DNA of 64,000 bases from Flavimobilis sp052324925 (GTDB taxonomy: Bacteria; Actinomycetota; Actinomycetes; Actinomycetales; Cellulomonadaceae): NCBI GenBank assembly GCA_052324925.1, contig JBQPRE010000002.1; one strand, given 5' to 3'. Below are positions 53,054-61,924 of this stretch, piece by piece. The translations under genes and the position numbers were made by a program. Under the pieces are notes generated by a model. The model did no database searches and was not told the DNA's origin. It was given only the letters and a program-made list of their open reading frames with translations. The first letter of the stretch is position 1. Every line of letters begins with the position of its first letter.

Positions 53054-53898
53054 GTGGGCGGCGGCGCAGGCGCGAAGAGCCTGAAGAGCACGTCAATCAT
53101 GAGCGGTGGCTCGTGAGCTATTCCGACATGATGACGGTCCTCATGGCGCTCTTCCTCGTCATGTATGCGATCGGTCAGGTCGATGCGGGCAAGTTTGAGG
53201 CGTTGAAGTCCTCTCTCGCGCGCGGCTTCGGGCAGTCGGGTGACGTGGTGCTCCTGGGTGGCGCGGGCGTGACAACGCAGGTGAGCGATCTGGTGGCGGT
53301 TCCCGACGTCGGCTCGACGCTCACCGAGATGGCGAGCCAGGCGGGGAACGCGCACACTCCTGAGGAGTATGCGGCGGCTTCTGCTGAGCTCGCGGACCTC
53401 ACGGAGCTGCGCGAGCAGGTGGCGGGCGCGCTCGGTGCCAAGGGGCACGAGGGCGCGGTTGAGTTTCGCGTGACGGCTGAGGGGCTCATCATCGGCATGG
53501 TGACGTCCGACGTCTTCTTTGCGCCAGGCTCCGACGCGATCACGGGTGCGTTCCGCGAGGTTGTCGACGCGGTCGGCGGCCCGCTCGCGGACAGCGGCTA
53601 CGAGCTCAAGGTCGAGGGGCATGCGGACATCGTTCCGTCGGGGTCGCGCTTCGCGACCAACTGGGACTTGTCGTCGGCCCGGGCGACCGCAGTGCTGCGT
53701 CGCCTCGTCGAGGAGAGCGGCGCGACGCCGAGCCGCGTGTCGTCCGTCGGTTATGGCGAGGCTCGTCCGCTCATCGATGGGACGGACGCAAAGTCGTTGG
53801 CGGCGAACCGGCGGGTTGACATCGTCGTGCTGAGCGCGCAGCCGGAGCGGGTGCGCGAGCTCCTGCCAGAGATCCAGAAGCAGTCGGAAGGGGCTTGA
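53050..53898 (+). CDS. motB: Flagellar motor stator protein MotB
   Basis: This 282-residue stator subunit has one membrane span near residues 24-44, with the essential proton-carrying aspartate at D26 (YSDMMTVLMALFLVMYA). A C-terminal OmpA-like peptidoglycan-binding domain lies near 150-270 (LKVEGHADIVPSG, NWDLSSARATAVLRRLVEES, SLAANRRVDIVVL). It ends 1 nt before fliL. Confidence 0.96.
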   Translation: MSGRRRRREEPEEHVNHERWLVSYSDMMTVLMALFLVMYAIGQVDAGKFEALKSSLARGFGQSGDVVLLGGAGVTTQVSDLVAVPDVGSTLTEMASQAGNAHTPEEYAAASAELADLTELREQVAGALGAKGHEGAVEFRVTAEGLIIGMVTSDVFFAPGSDAITGAFREVVDAVGGPLADSGYELKVEGHADIVPSGSRFATNWDLSSARATAVLRRLVEESGATPSRVSSVGYGEARPLIDGTDAKSLAANRRVDIVVLSAQPERVRELLPEIQKQSEGA

Positions 53899-53899
53899 C

Positions 53900-54415
53900 A
53901 TGGCCGTTGTGGAGCAGCGCGTCGTCGGCGCGCCTCGTCAGAAGATCGGTGCGGGCCGTGGGGCGCAGGCCCCTGAGCCGGAGCCGACCCCGGAAGTGAA
54001 GCCGGGTCGTCCCTCATGGGTGAAGTTCGCTCTCATCGCTGTGCTGGCCGCGGTGCTCGCGGCGGGCCTCACGGTGTATCTCGTCGTGCTCAAGCCGGAC
54101 GCGGACGCCCGCAAGGCGGCCGAGCCGCCCGTGCCGGGCGCGATCGTGCAGCTCGAGCCGATGAACGTCAATCTCGCGGCCGGCAAGTACCTGCGCGTCG
54201 GGCTGGGGTTGCAGCTGACGGCTGATGCGGGCGCGGAGTTTGACGTCACGCGGGCCAAGGACGCGGTCATCACGTTGCTCACGGGCCGTGAGGTCACCGA
54301 CGTCGCGACGCCTGAGGGGCGCGAGGCGGTGCGTGAGGCGCTCGAGGAGCAGCTGGGCGTCGCCTACGAAGGTCATGTGATGAGCGTGTACTTCACCGAC
54401 TTCGTCACCCAGTAG
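53900..54415 (+). CDS. fliL: Flagellar basal body-associated protein FliL
   Basis: This 171-residue single-pass protein has a Pro-rich N-terminus, a membrane segment near 45-65 (FALIAVLAAVLAAGLTVYLVVL) and a FliL domain (VQLEPMNVNLAAGKYLRVGLGLQLTAD, then DAVITLLTGREVTDVATPEGREAVREALEEQL). FliL supports the stator. 88 nt separate it from fliM. Confidence 0.93.
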   Translation: MAVVEQRVVGAPRQKIGAGRGAQAPEPEPTPEVKPGRPSWVKFALIAVLAAVLAAGLTVYLVVLKPDADARKAAEPPVPGAIVQLEPMNVNLAAGKYLRVGLGLQLTADAGAEFDVTRAKDAVITLLTGREVTDVATPEGREAVREALEEQLGVAYEGHVMSVYFTDFVTQ

Positions 54416-54503
54416 GGGCGCAGTCCTGGGGCGCTGACCTGCGGCGGCATGACGTTCGCCGATAATGACTCATACCTGGTGAGCGAGGGCCGATCTGGCT
54501 CTC

Positions 54504-55421
54504 GTGACCAACGAAACTCTCCGGGGCACCCAGCCGAAGACTGTCGAGACCTACGACTTCCGGCGACCCATGACGCTTGCGCGCGAGTACTCGCGTGCGA
54601 TCGAGGTTGCGGCGGAGACGTTTGCGCGCCAGTGGGGCACGTTGCTGACCTCGCGTCTGCGTGTCGTCACGGGCGTCCAGCTCGAGTCCGTGCACATGGT
54701 GTCGTACGACGACTATGTGGGCGGGCTGCCTGACCCGACGCTCATGGCGGTCGCGAAGCTTCCGAACTCCCACGCGCCCCTCGTCGTCCAGGTGCCCCTT
54801 GAGCTCTCGCTCCTGTGGATCGACCTCATGCTCGCGGGGCCGGGCCTGCGCGGAGCCGTGCCCGAGCGCGAGCACACCGAGATCGAGGGCGAGCTCGTGA
54901 CGAAGATGCTGCAGGGCGCCATGGGCGACCTGCGGTACGCGTTCTCCTCGGTTGCGCCGCTTGACGGCACGATCTCGCAGCTGCAGTACAGCCCGCAGTT
55001 CGCCCAGCTCATTCCTGCGGCCGAGCCCGTCGTGCGCATCGCGTACAGGGTCGCGCTCGACGGCAGCGAGTGGACCGCGACGGTGATGACGCCCGCCGAG
55101 CACCTCATCGACGCTCTGCGCGTCACGGAGAACCGTGGCCGTGGCCGCGGTGAGTCCGACGAGGTGCGCGAGGCTCGTCGCCGGGTCAACGCCCAGATCC
55201 ATGAGGTTCCGCTTGAGGTCGGTGTGCGCCTGCGCGCCCTGCCGATTCGCCCGCGTGAGCTCGTCAACCTTGCGGTTGGCGACCTCGTCATGCTCACCCA
55301 TCCGTCGTCGCGGCCCCTTGATGTGGTCGTCGACGACAAGGTCCTGGCCCACGCGGTGGTCGGTGCCAACGGCCGGCAGCTGGCCTGCCAGGTCGTCAAC
55401 TTCGAGGAGGACGAACGATGA
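54504..55421 (+). CDS. fliM: Flagellar motor switch protein FliM
   Basis: This 305-residue C-ring protein has the FliM middle domain (FARQWGTLLTSRLRVVTGVQLESV; HAPLVVQVPLELSLLWIDLMLAG) and a C-terminal SpoA domain (LEVGVRLRALPIRPRELVNLAVGDLVML). The N-terminus is short and lacks an obvious CheY-binding LSQxEID motif, so the CheY contact may be made elsewhere. The GTG start has no strong ribosome site. It overlaps fliN by 4 nt. Confidence 0.93.
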   Translation: MTNETLRGTQPKTVETYDFRRPMTLAREYSRAIEVAAETFARQWGTLLTSRLRVVTGVQLESVHMVSYDDYVGGLPDPTLMAVAKLPNSHAPLVVQVPLELSLLWIDLMLAGPGLRGAVPEREHTEIEGELVTKMLQGAMGDLRYAFSSVAPLDGTISQLQYSPQFAQLIPAAEPVVRIAYRVALDGSEWTATVMTPAEHLIDALRVTENRGRGRGESDEVREARRRVNAQIHEVPLEVGVRLRALPIRPRELVNLAVGDLVMLTHPSSRPLDVVVDDKVLAHAVVGANGRQLACQVVNFEEDER

Positions 55422-56119
55422 CTTCGATGACCGACGGCGCCGCTACGGCGCTTCCGGCTGCGCTTGCGCTGGCCGCTGCCCTTCCGACCGATGTTCCGCT
55501 CGGCGTGCGCGTGCGCACGTCGGACGACGTGGTTCCCGCGGGTGCGGGGGTTGCGGGCAAGGTGGTGGGCGCGGGCGGCGCGGCTCTCACTCTCGTGGTG
55601 GGGACCGCGGTCGACGCGGCCCTCGCGAGCGCGGGCGGGACGTTGGAGGACGTCGTGCGTCCTGCGTTCGAGGCTGCGGCTGCGGCGTTGCGTGACGGCG
55701 TGCTCACGGACATGAGCGCGGCCCCGACGACCGAGGCGACGTTTGCGACGGACGGCACGGAGGTGTTCGCGCTCACCGAGGGCGAGACCGTCGTCGGCTG
55801 GTTCGGTGTGCGTGAGACGGCGCCCGTGCCCCCGGCGGCCGTGCGGGCTCCCGCGGCGGGCCCGAACGCGGCTGCGTTGCGCATGCTTTACGACGTCGAG
55901 ATGACGCTCACGGCTGAGATCGGCCGCGCGAAGCTTCCTGTGCGTCAGGTGCTCGACCTGGTTCCGGGCTCGGTCATTGAGTTGGACCGTGTCGCCGGTG
56001 CGCCCGCTGACCTCATGGTCAACGGTCACCTGGTGGCGCGCGGTGAGGTCGTCGTCGTCGACGAGGACTACGGTCTGCGCATCACTGAGATCGTCGACCT
56101 CGCTCACGCGGGGCTCTGA
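55418..56119 (+). CDS. fliN: Flagellar motor switch protein FliN (long form)
   Basis: This 233-residue protein has a C-terminal SpoA domain (MLYDVEMTLTAEIGRAKLPVRQVLDLVPGSVIELDRVAGAPADLMVNGHLVARGEVVVVDEDYGLRITEI) at about 150-228. An Ala-rich N-terminal domain of about 145 residues is absent from the short E. coli FliN. It resembles FliY in layout, but the CheC phosphatase motif is not evident. It shares 1 nt with the FliO gene. Confidence 0.9.
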   Translation: MTSMTDGAATALPAALALAAALPTDVPLGVRVRTSDDVVPAGAGVAGKVVGAGGAALTLVVGTAVDAALASAGGTLEDVVRPAFEAAAAALRDGVLTDMSAAPTTEATFATDGTEVFALTEGETVVGWFGVRETAPVPPAAVRAPAAGPNAAALRMLYDVEMTLTAEIGRAKLPVRQVLDLVPGSVIELDRVAGAPADLMVNGHLVARGEVVVVDEDYGLRITEIVDLAHAGL

Positions 56120-56667
56120 TGGAGCTCGTCGTCCCGTTGCTGCGGACCGTTGTCGCGGTGGCCGCGATCGCCGGGCTGCTGTGGTGGGCGGGTCGGCGGG
56201 TTGCGGGCCGTGCCCCGTCGGGTGCCGGTCTTGCGGGCTCGGGTCTCGGCGGCCCGGCCGCGTCTGCCGCGCGTGCTCCGCGTCGCGGGCTGGGTCTGCG
56301 CACGAATCGCGCGGGCGCCGGTGCGGGTTCGGGGCTGCGTGAGGTGTGGGGTGCGTTTGCTGCGCGCCTCGGTGAGCGGCGTCCGGCGCCTGAGCGTGCG
56401 TTGCGCGTCGTCGAGCGGGCGACGTTGACGCCGCGTGCGAGCCTTGCGCTCGTCGAGGTGGGTGGCCGACGCCTTCTGCTCGGCGTCGCTGAGCAGGGCA
56501 TCTCTGTTCTTGATACGTCGCAGGCTCCGGTCGCCGCTGCGGACGACGCGGTGGTGTTCTCCGCCGACGAGGCGTCGAGCGCCGATGAGGCGGCGGACTT
56601 TGATGAGATCTTGCGGGCGAGCCTTGCCGCGTCCGAGGGCGCGCAGGGTCGCGCTGGGCTCCTGTGA
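56119..56667 (+). CDS. fliO: Flagellar biosynthesis protein FliO
   Basis: This 182-residue protein has one N-terminal membrane segment (LLRTVVAVAAIAGLLWWAGRRV), a Gly/Ala/Arg-rich linker, and a FliO-like domain (LRVVERATLTPRASLALVEVGGRRLLLGVAEQGISVLDT) near 95-135. FliO helps assemble the FliP export channel. The acidic C-terminal 45 residues are not conserved. It overlaps fliP by 4 nt. Confidence 0.88.
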   Translation: MELVVPLLRTVVAVAAIAGLLWWAGRRVAGRAPSGAGLAGSGLGGPAASAARAPRRGLGLRTNRAGAGAGSGLREVWGAFAARLGERRPAPERALRVVERATLTPRASLALVEVGGRRLLLGVAEQGISVLDTSQAPVAAADDAVVFSADEASSADEAADFDEILRASLAASEGAQGRAGLL

Positions 56668-57593
56668 GCGTGCGGGTGGGGCGGAGCCTGCACGGTCTCA
56701 TGCGGGCTGCGGTCGTGGTCGCGATGGCGTTCGTCGTCGTGGTGGGCGTCGGGCTTGCGCTTCCGTCGCAGGCGCAGGCTGTGCCTGCCGGCACGGCGGT
56801 CCAGACGACGACGCAGACGTTGGCCCTCCCGGCTGCGAACCTGCCCGCTGCACCGCTGCCCGCTGCACCGCTGCCTGCGGCGCCCCTGCCTGCTGCGCCG
56901 CTGCCTGCGGCTCCGGGCGACGACGACGGCGGAGCCGTCTCGATCTACATCGACGGTGAGAAGTCAGCCCCGTCGACCTCGCTTCTCGTCCTGCTCGGCA
57001 CGACCGTGCTCTCGATCGCCCCCGCGCTCTTGCTCATGATGACGAGCTTCACGAAGATCTTCGTCGTGCTCGGCCTCACGCGGAACGCCCTGGGCCTCAC
57101 GACGGTCCCGCCCAACCAGGTGCTCGCGGGCCTCGCGCTGTTCCTCTCGCTGTTCATCATGCAGCCCGTGCTCAGCGAGGTGAACGAGGCGGCGCTTCAG
57201 CCCTACCTCGACGGCTCGATCGACCTGGGCGCCGCGGTCGAGGCGGCGACAGGCCCCCTGCGTGAGTTCATGCTCGGTCTCACGCGTGAGGAGGATGTCG
57301 CGCTCATGACGCGCGCGGGCAACCTCGAGAACCCGGCGAGCCCGCAGGACGTCCCGATGCTCACGCTCATCCCGGCGTTCATGCTCTCGGAGCTGCGCGC
57401 GGCATTCATCATCGGCGTCGTCATCTTCGTGCCGTTCCTCGTCGTCGACCTCGTCGTGTCGTCGGCCCTCATGAGCATGGGCATGATGATGCTCCCACCC
57501 GTGATGATCTCGCTTCCGTTCAAGCTGTTGCTCTTCGTGCTCGTCGACGGCTGGTCGCTCATCATCACCGCTCTCGTCGGGACGTACACATGA
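56664..57593 (+). CDS. fliP: Flagellar export channel protein FliP
   Basis: This 309-residue protein has a signal peptide (residues 1-32), then an unusual (LPAAP) repeat at about 60-84, then the FliP core with four membrane segments from about residue 100. Core landmarks are LLMMTSFTKIFVVLGLTRNALGL, PPNQVLAGLALFLSLFIMQPV, MLTLIPAFMLSELRAAFIIGVVIFVPFLVVDLVVSSALMSMGMMMLPPVMISLPFKLLLFVLVDGW. The GTG overlaps the fliO stop. Confidence 0.95.
   Translation: MSVRVGRSLHGLMRAAVVVAMAFVVVVGVGLALPSQAQAVPAGTAVQTTTQTLALPAANLPAAPLPAAPLPAAPLPAAPLPAAPGDDDGGAVSIYIDGEKSAPSTSLLVLLGTTVLSIAPALLLMMTSFTKIFVVLGLTRNALGLTTVPPNQVLAGLALFLSLFIMQPVLSEVNEAALQPYLDGSIDLGAAVEAATGPLREFMLGLTREEDVALMTRAGNLENPASPQDVPMLTLIPAFMLSELRAAFIIGVVIFVPFLVVDLVVSSALMSMGMMMLPPVMISLPFKLLLFVLVDGWSLIITALVGTYT
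56841..56915 (+). repeat. 15-bp tandem repeat in fliP, five copies
   Basis: Five adjoining 15-nt units of the type CTGCCCGCTGCACCG encode LPAAP pentapeptides between the signal peptide and the channel domain. The first two copies are identical. Slippage would keep the frame. Confidence 0.85.
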
Positions 57594-57862
57594 GCCCCAA
57601 CGCTGTTCTCGACATCGCGCTGAGCGCCATGACGGTCGCCGCCAAGCTTGCTGCGCCGATCCTCGTGACGGCGCTCGTTGTGGGCTTCGCCGTCTCGCTC
57701 CTGCAGTCGATCACCCAGGTGCAAGAGGTGACGCTGTCGTTCGTGCCCAAGGCGATCGCGGTCGCGGTGGCGCTGCTCGTCACGGGGCACTGGATGATCG
57801 CTGAGCTCGTCTCGTTCACCCACGAGCTCTTTGAGCGTATTCCCGGCCTCCTCGGAGGCTGA
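57590..57862 (+). CDS. fliQ: Flagellar export channel protein FliQ
   Basis: This 90-residue protein has two membrane helices (AAKLAAPILVTALVVGFAVSLLQSITQVQEVTLSF and AIAVAVALLVTGHWMI) and the FliQ QSITQVQE-LSFVPK signature. It overlaps fliP by 4 nt and ends 5 nt before fliR. Confidence 0.96.
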   Translation: MSPNAVLDIALSAMTVAAKLAAPILVTALVVGFAVSLLQSITQVQEVTLSFVPKAIAVAVALLVTGHWMIAELVSFTHELFERIPGLLGG

Positions 57863-57867
57863 GCGAC

Positions 57868-58632
57868 GTGGAGCTGTCCTTCGCGCTCGCCACGGTTGAG
57901 ACCGTCGCGCTCGCCTCGGTGCGGATCGTCGCGTTCCTCGTCATCGCGCCTCCGTTCTCTCACCGCGCGGTCCCTGCGCGGGTGCGGGCCATGCTCTCGG
58001 TCGGGCTCGCGCTCGCGGTCTTGCCGCGGCTCGAGGAGCCCGCGTCGACGGCGATGAGCGCGTTCGTGGGGGCACTGCTCATCCAGGTGGTGGTCGGCGC
58101 GGCGCTCGGCTTCGTCACGTACGCGCTCATCGCTGCGGTCTCGGCGGCGGGCTCGTTCATCGACTTCTTCGGGGGCTTTCAGATCGCGCAGGCGTACGAC
58201 CCTCAGTCGATGGTGATGGGCGCGCAGTTCACGCGTCTGTTTCAGATGATCGCGATCGTCCTCATGTTCGTCACGGGTGCCTACCAGGTGACGCTCTCGG
58301 GCCTGGCCGCGAGCTTTGACCTCGTGCCGCTTCACGCAAGCCTCGACATGGGGCCTGCGGCGGGCGAGATCGCGCAGGTTGCGGGGCGCATGTTCCTCGT
58401 GGCGCTCCAGGTCGCGGGTCCGCTCGTCGTCGTGCTCTTCCTCGCTGACGCGGCCCTCGGTCTCATCACGCGAGTGGCCCCCGCGCTCAACGCGTTCGTC
58501 CTGGGCTTCCCGCTGAAGATCTTGCTCACGCTCCTGCTCGTTCCCTTCGTCATGCTTGCGCTCCCGCACCTGGTCGAGCGTCTTGCTGATGACTCGCTGC
58601 GGTCGTTCGGCCGGATCCTCGGGGTGGGGTAG
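57868..58632 (+). CDS. fliR: Flagellar export channel protein FliR
   Basis: This 254-residue membrane protein has about six membrane segments and the FliR pattern ASVRIVAFLVIAPPFSHRAVPARVRAMLSVGLAL, then GSFIDFFGGFQIAQAYDPQS and NAFVLGFPLKILLTLLLVPFVM. The GTG start is preceded by GGAGGC. It shares 1 nt with flhB. Confidence 0.95.
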   Translation: MELSFALATVETVALASVRIVAFLVIAPPFSHRAVPARVRAMLSVGLALAVLPRLEEPASTAMSAFVGALLIQVVVGAALGFVTYALIAAVSAAGSFIDFFGGFQIAQAYDPQSMVMGAQFTRLFQMIAIVLMFVTGAYQVTLSGLAASFDLVPLHASLDMGPAAGEIAQVAGRMFLVALQVAGPLVVVLFLADAALGLITRVAPALNAFVLGFPLKILLTLLLVPFVMLALPHLVERLADDSLRSFGRILGVG

Positions 58633-59876
58633 TGGCTGACGCGTCGGGCGGTGGTGAGAAGTCCGAGAAGGCCACACCGCAACGGATGAAGAAGCTGCGC
58701 AAGGACGGCTCCCTGCAGCGCAGCCAGGACCTGTCGGCGTGGCTCGGCGTGGGCGCGGCAGCGCTCATGCTGCCGCGCGTCATCGACTCCGCGCGGGCGG
58801 CGGGCGAGGCGCAGCTGACGGCCGTGACCGACATCGCGGCGGACCCGAGCCCCGAGCGTGCGCTGGCTGCGCTCACCGACGCCCTCGGCTCGGTTCTCGG
58901 GACTCTGACGCCCGTGCTCGTCGTCGTCGTGCTCGCCGCGATCATCGCCAACGTCGCCCAGGGCGGCCTGCACATCTCGACGAAGAAGCTCAAGCCGTCG
59001 TTCCAGCAGCTCAACATTGCCAAGGGCCTCAAGCGCGTGTTCTCGGTGCAGTCGCTGTGGCAGGGTGCGAAGGCGCTGCTCAAGACGGTTGTCGTGGGTC
59101 TTGTGCTGTGGCAGGGCGTGTCCTCGATCGTCCCGCAGCTCACCGTCGCGGGCGGGCACTCGCTCGCCTCGCTGCTCGGGATCGGCGGGGGCGCGGTGCG
59201 GGCGCTCGTCGTCGGCGCGGTGGCTGCGGGCCTCGGCCTGGCGTTCGTCGACCTCGCGGTGATCGTGCGCAAGAACCGCAAGCAGTCACGCATGTCGAAG
59301 CAAGAGATCAAGGAAGAGCACAAGCAGTCCGAGGGTGACCCGCAGCTCAAGGGGCAGATCCGTTCGCGTCAGCTGGCGATGAGCCGCAACCGCATGATCT
59401 CTGATGTTTCTGATGCTGACGTCGTCATCGTCAACCCGACCCACATCGCTGTGGCGCTGCGCTACGAGCCCGGCACGGGCGCGCCGCGGCTCGTCGCCGC
59501 GGGCCAGGGCGCGCTTGCCGCGCGCATCCGTGAGGCGGGCGAGGAGCACCACGTGCCGCTCGTGCACGACATCCCGCTCGCCCGCGTCATCCACGGCTCG
59601 TGCCGGGTGGGCGAGGAGATTCCCGCCGAGCTCTTCACGGCTGTCGCGCAGGTGCTCGCGTTCGTCATGGCGCTCAAGGCACGCGGTGCGGGCCAAGGGC
59701 ACCACACGATGCCCAAGGGGACCGAGGTTCCCGTTATGTCGCGTGCTGATCGCTTGCGTTCACGCCGGGAAGGTCAGCGGCGTGCCCGTGAGGCGCGAAC
59801 TCCTCACCCTTCGACGGCGACGGCCGATAGGTCTGTCGTCAACCGTGCCGCCGCCCCGCTCCAGGAGTCTGACTGA
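58632..59876 (+). CDS. flhB: Flagellar export specificity-switch protein FlhB
   Basis: This 414-residue protein opens with the charged SEKATPQRMKKLRKDGSLQRSQDL segment. Four membrane segments follow at about 35-215. The cytoplasmic domain carries the autocleavage motif NPTH at residues 268-271. The tail past residue 350 is Arg/Thr-rich and longer than usual. The GTG overlaps fliR by 1 nt, and the stop overlaps the flhA ATG by 1 nt. Confidence 0.96.
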   Translation: MADASGGGEKSEKATPQRMKKLRKDGSLQRSQDLSAWLGVGAAALMLPRVIDSARAAGEAQLTAVTDIAADPSPERALAALTDALGSVLGTLTPVLVVVVLAAIIANVAQGGLHISTKKLKPSFQQLNIAKGLKRVFSVQSLWQGAKALLKTVVVGLVLWQGVSSIVPQLTVAGGHSLASLLGIGGGAVRALVVGAVAAGLGLAFVDLAVIVRKNRKQSRMSKQEIKEEHKQSEGDPQLKGQIRSRQLAMSRNRMISDVSDADVVIVNPTHIAVALRYEPGTGAPRLVAAGQGALAARIREAGEEHHVPLVHDIPLARVIHGSCRVGEEIPAELFTAVAQVLAFVMALKARGAGQGHHTMPKGTEVPVMSRADRLRSRREGQRRAREARTPHPSTATADRSVVNRAAAPLQESD

Positions 59877-61924
59877 TGAAGAAGATTGGGCCCCTCGCCG
59901 TTCCGGTGGGGATCGTCGGCATCGTTCTCATGCTCGTGGTGCCGCTGCCGGCGCCGCTCATCGACGTGCTCATCGTCGTGAACATCGCTGGCTCCCTCAT
60001 GATCTTGCTCATCAGCATGTACGTGAAGAAGCCGCTCGACTTCTCGATCTTCCCGTCGATCATTCTTGTCGCGACGCTCTTCAGGCTCGGCCTCAACGTC
60101 GCCTCGACGCGCCTCGTGCTGCGCGACGGCTACGCGGGCGAGGTCATCAGCGCCTTCGGTCACTTCGTCATCGGCGGATCGCTCGTCATCGGCATGGTGA
60201 TCTTCCTCATCCTCGTCGTCATCCAGTTCGTCGTCATCACCAACGGTGCGGGGCGTGTGGCTGAGGTCGGGGCGCGGTTCACGCTCGACGCGATGCCGGG
60301 CAAGCAGATGGCGATCGACGCCGACCTCAACGCGGGGCTCATCACCGAGGACGAGGCGCGCAGGCGCCGCGCCGAGGTGTCGGCCGAGGCCGACTTCCAC
60401 GGTGCGATGGACGGTGGCTCGAAGTTCGTCAAGGGTGACGCGATCGCGGGCATCATCATCACGGTCATCAACCTCGTCGGTGGCTTCGCGATCGGCATGG
60501 CCCAGCGCGGCATGAGCGCGGGCGAGGCCCTCGAGACGTACTCGCTCCTCACGATCGGTGACGGTCTCGTCACGCAGATCCCGGCGCTCTTGCTGTCGGT
60601 GTCGACGGGCCTCATCGTCACGCGCTCCGCGAGCGACACGGACCTCGGTACCGCGACGGGCGTGCAGCTGTCGCAGTCGAGCACCGCGATGCTCATCGCG
60701 GGGTGCGCGTCGATCGGTCTGGCGCTCCTGCCGGGCATGCCGAAGCTGCCCTTCCTTGCTGTCGGCATCGTCCTTGTCGTCGCGAGCCGCCGCGTGCGCA
60801 ACCGTGACGCAGCGCGTGAGGTGGCCGAGGCTGAGGCCGAGGCGTCGCCCGCGGAGCCGCAGCGCGACGCAACCGAGCAGATCCTTGAGGAGATGCGCGT
60901 CCACGCGCTCGAGGTGCGCCTCGCGCCCGACCTCGTCGACCTGGTGCGTCCGGGAGCGAGCGACGACCTGCTCGGCCGGATCCGTTCGCTGCGCCGCACG
61001 ATCGCATTCGACCTCGGCATCGTCGTCCCGCCTGTGCGGACGCGTGACTCCGTCGAGCTTTCGCCCGCGACCTACTCGGTCCTCGTGGCGGGCGTCGAGG
61101 TCGGCACGGGCATCTTGCCGCCCGGGCGCGTCCTGGCGCTCGGCGATGACCTGGGTTCGCTCCCGGGTGAGTCCGTGCGTGAGCCCGTCTTTGGTCTCGA
61201 TGGCCGCTGGGTCCCGACGGAGTCGCGCTTCGCTGCCGAGATGACGGGTGCGACGGTCGTCGACCGTGTCTCGGTCCTGGCCACGCACCTGTCCGACATC
61301 GTCGTGCAGCACGCCGACCGACTCCTCACGCGTGAGGACGTGCGCGTCCTCACGGAGAGCCTCAAGCAGGTGAGCCCCGCTGTCGTCGACGAGCTTGTTC
61401 CCGCGCTCCTCCCGCTCGGTGAGGTGCAGCGCGTGCTTGCCGGCCTGCTGTCCGAGGGTGTCTCGGTGCGTGACCTCGGCCGCATCTATGAGGCGCTCAC
61501 GACGCGCGCGCGGGTCTCGACGGATCCTGAGGGTCTTGTTGAGGCGGCGCGGCGTGCGCTTGCGCCCGCGATCACGGCGCAGCACACGGTTCAGGGCGTG
61601 GTTCCGGTCATGACGATCGAGCCGATGCTTGAGCACGCGCTCCTTGAGTCGCTGCGCTCGGGAGACTCGGGGACGCAGCTGGCGTTCGACGCCAACCGTC
61701 TGGCGGCGCTGTGCGACCGCGTGCGTGAGTTGCGCGAGACCGGTGCTGCGCAGGGTCGTGAGCCGATTCTCGTGTGCGCCCCTGCGTTGCGGCCGGCGCT
61801 TGCGCGTCTGGTGCGCTCGCAGCTGGGCGACGTGCCTGTCATGTCGTATGCCGAGGTCACGGGCACGGTCCAGCGTGTCGAGCCCGTCGGGGTGGTGAGC
61901 GATGTCCCGGCGATTGCTGCTTGA
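59876..61924 (+). CDS. flhA: Flagellar export gate protein FlhA
   Basis: This 682-residue protein has about eight N-terminal membrane segments (to residue about 310). The highly conserved FHIPEP-type cytoplasmic loop is present (VRFTLDAMPGKQMAIDADLNAGLITEDEARRRR region, with DFHGAMDGGSKFVKGDAIAG). A C-terminal cytoplasmic domain (about 335-670) follows. It overlaps the flhF-like gene by 23 nt. Confidence 0.97.
   Translation: MKKIGPLAVPVGIVGIVLMLVVPLPAPLIDVLIVVNIAGSLMILLISMYVKKPLDFSIFPSIILVATLFRLGLNVASTRLVLRDGYAGEVISAFGHFVIGGSLVIGMVIFLILVVIQFVVITNGAGRVAEVGARFTLDAMPGKQMAIDADLNAGLITEDEARRRRAEVSAEADFHGAMDGGSKFVKGDAIAGIIITVINLVGGFAIGMAQRGMSAGEALETYSLLTIGDGLVTQIPALLLSVSTGLIVTRSASDTDLGTATGVQLSQSSTAMLIAGCASIGLALLPGMPKLPFLAVGIVLVVASRRVRNRDAAREVAEAEAEASPAEPQRDATEQILEEMRVHALEVRLAPDLVDLVRPGASDDLLGRIRSLRRTIAFDLGIVVPPVRTRDSVELSPATYSVLVAGVEVGTGILPPGRVLALGDDLGSLPGESVREPVFGLDGRWVPTESRFAAEMTGATVVDRVSVLATHLSDIVVQHADRLLTREDVRVLTESLKQVSPAVVDELVPALLPLGEVQRVLAGLLSEGVSVRDLGRIYEALTTRARVSTDPEGLVEAARRALAPAITAQHTVQGVVPVMTIEPMLEHALLESLRSGDSGTQLAFDANRLAALCDRVRELRETGAAQGREPILVCAPALRPALARLVRSQLGDVPVMSYAEVTGTVQRVEPVGVVSDVPAIAA

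Noticed and set aside
54458..54465. GCCGATAA between fliL and fliM as a further sigma-28 promoter
   Set aside because: The -10 half is perfect, but the position 15 nt upstream reads CTGC, not TCAY, and no nearby spacing fits. It may be a weak internal promoter, but I did not count it.
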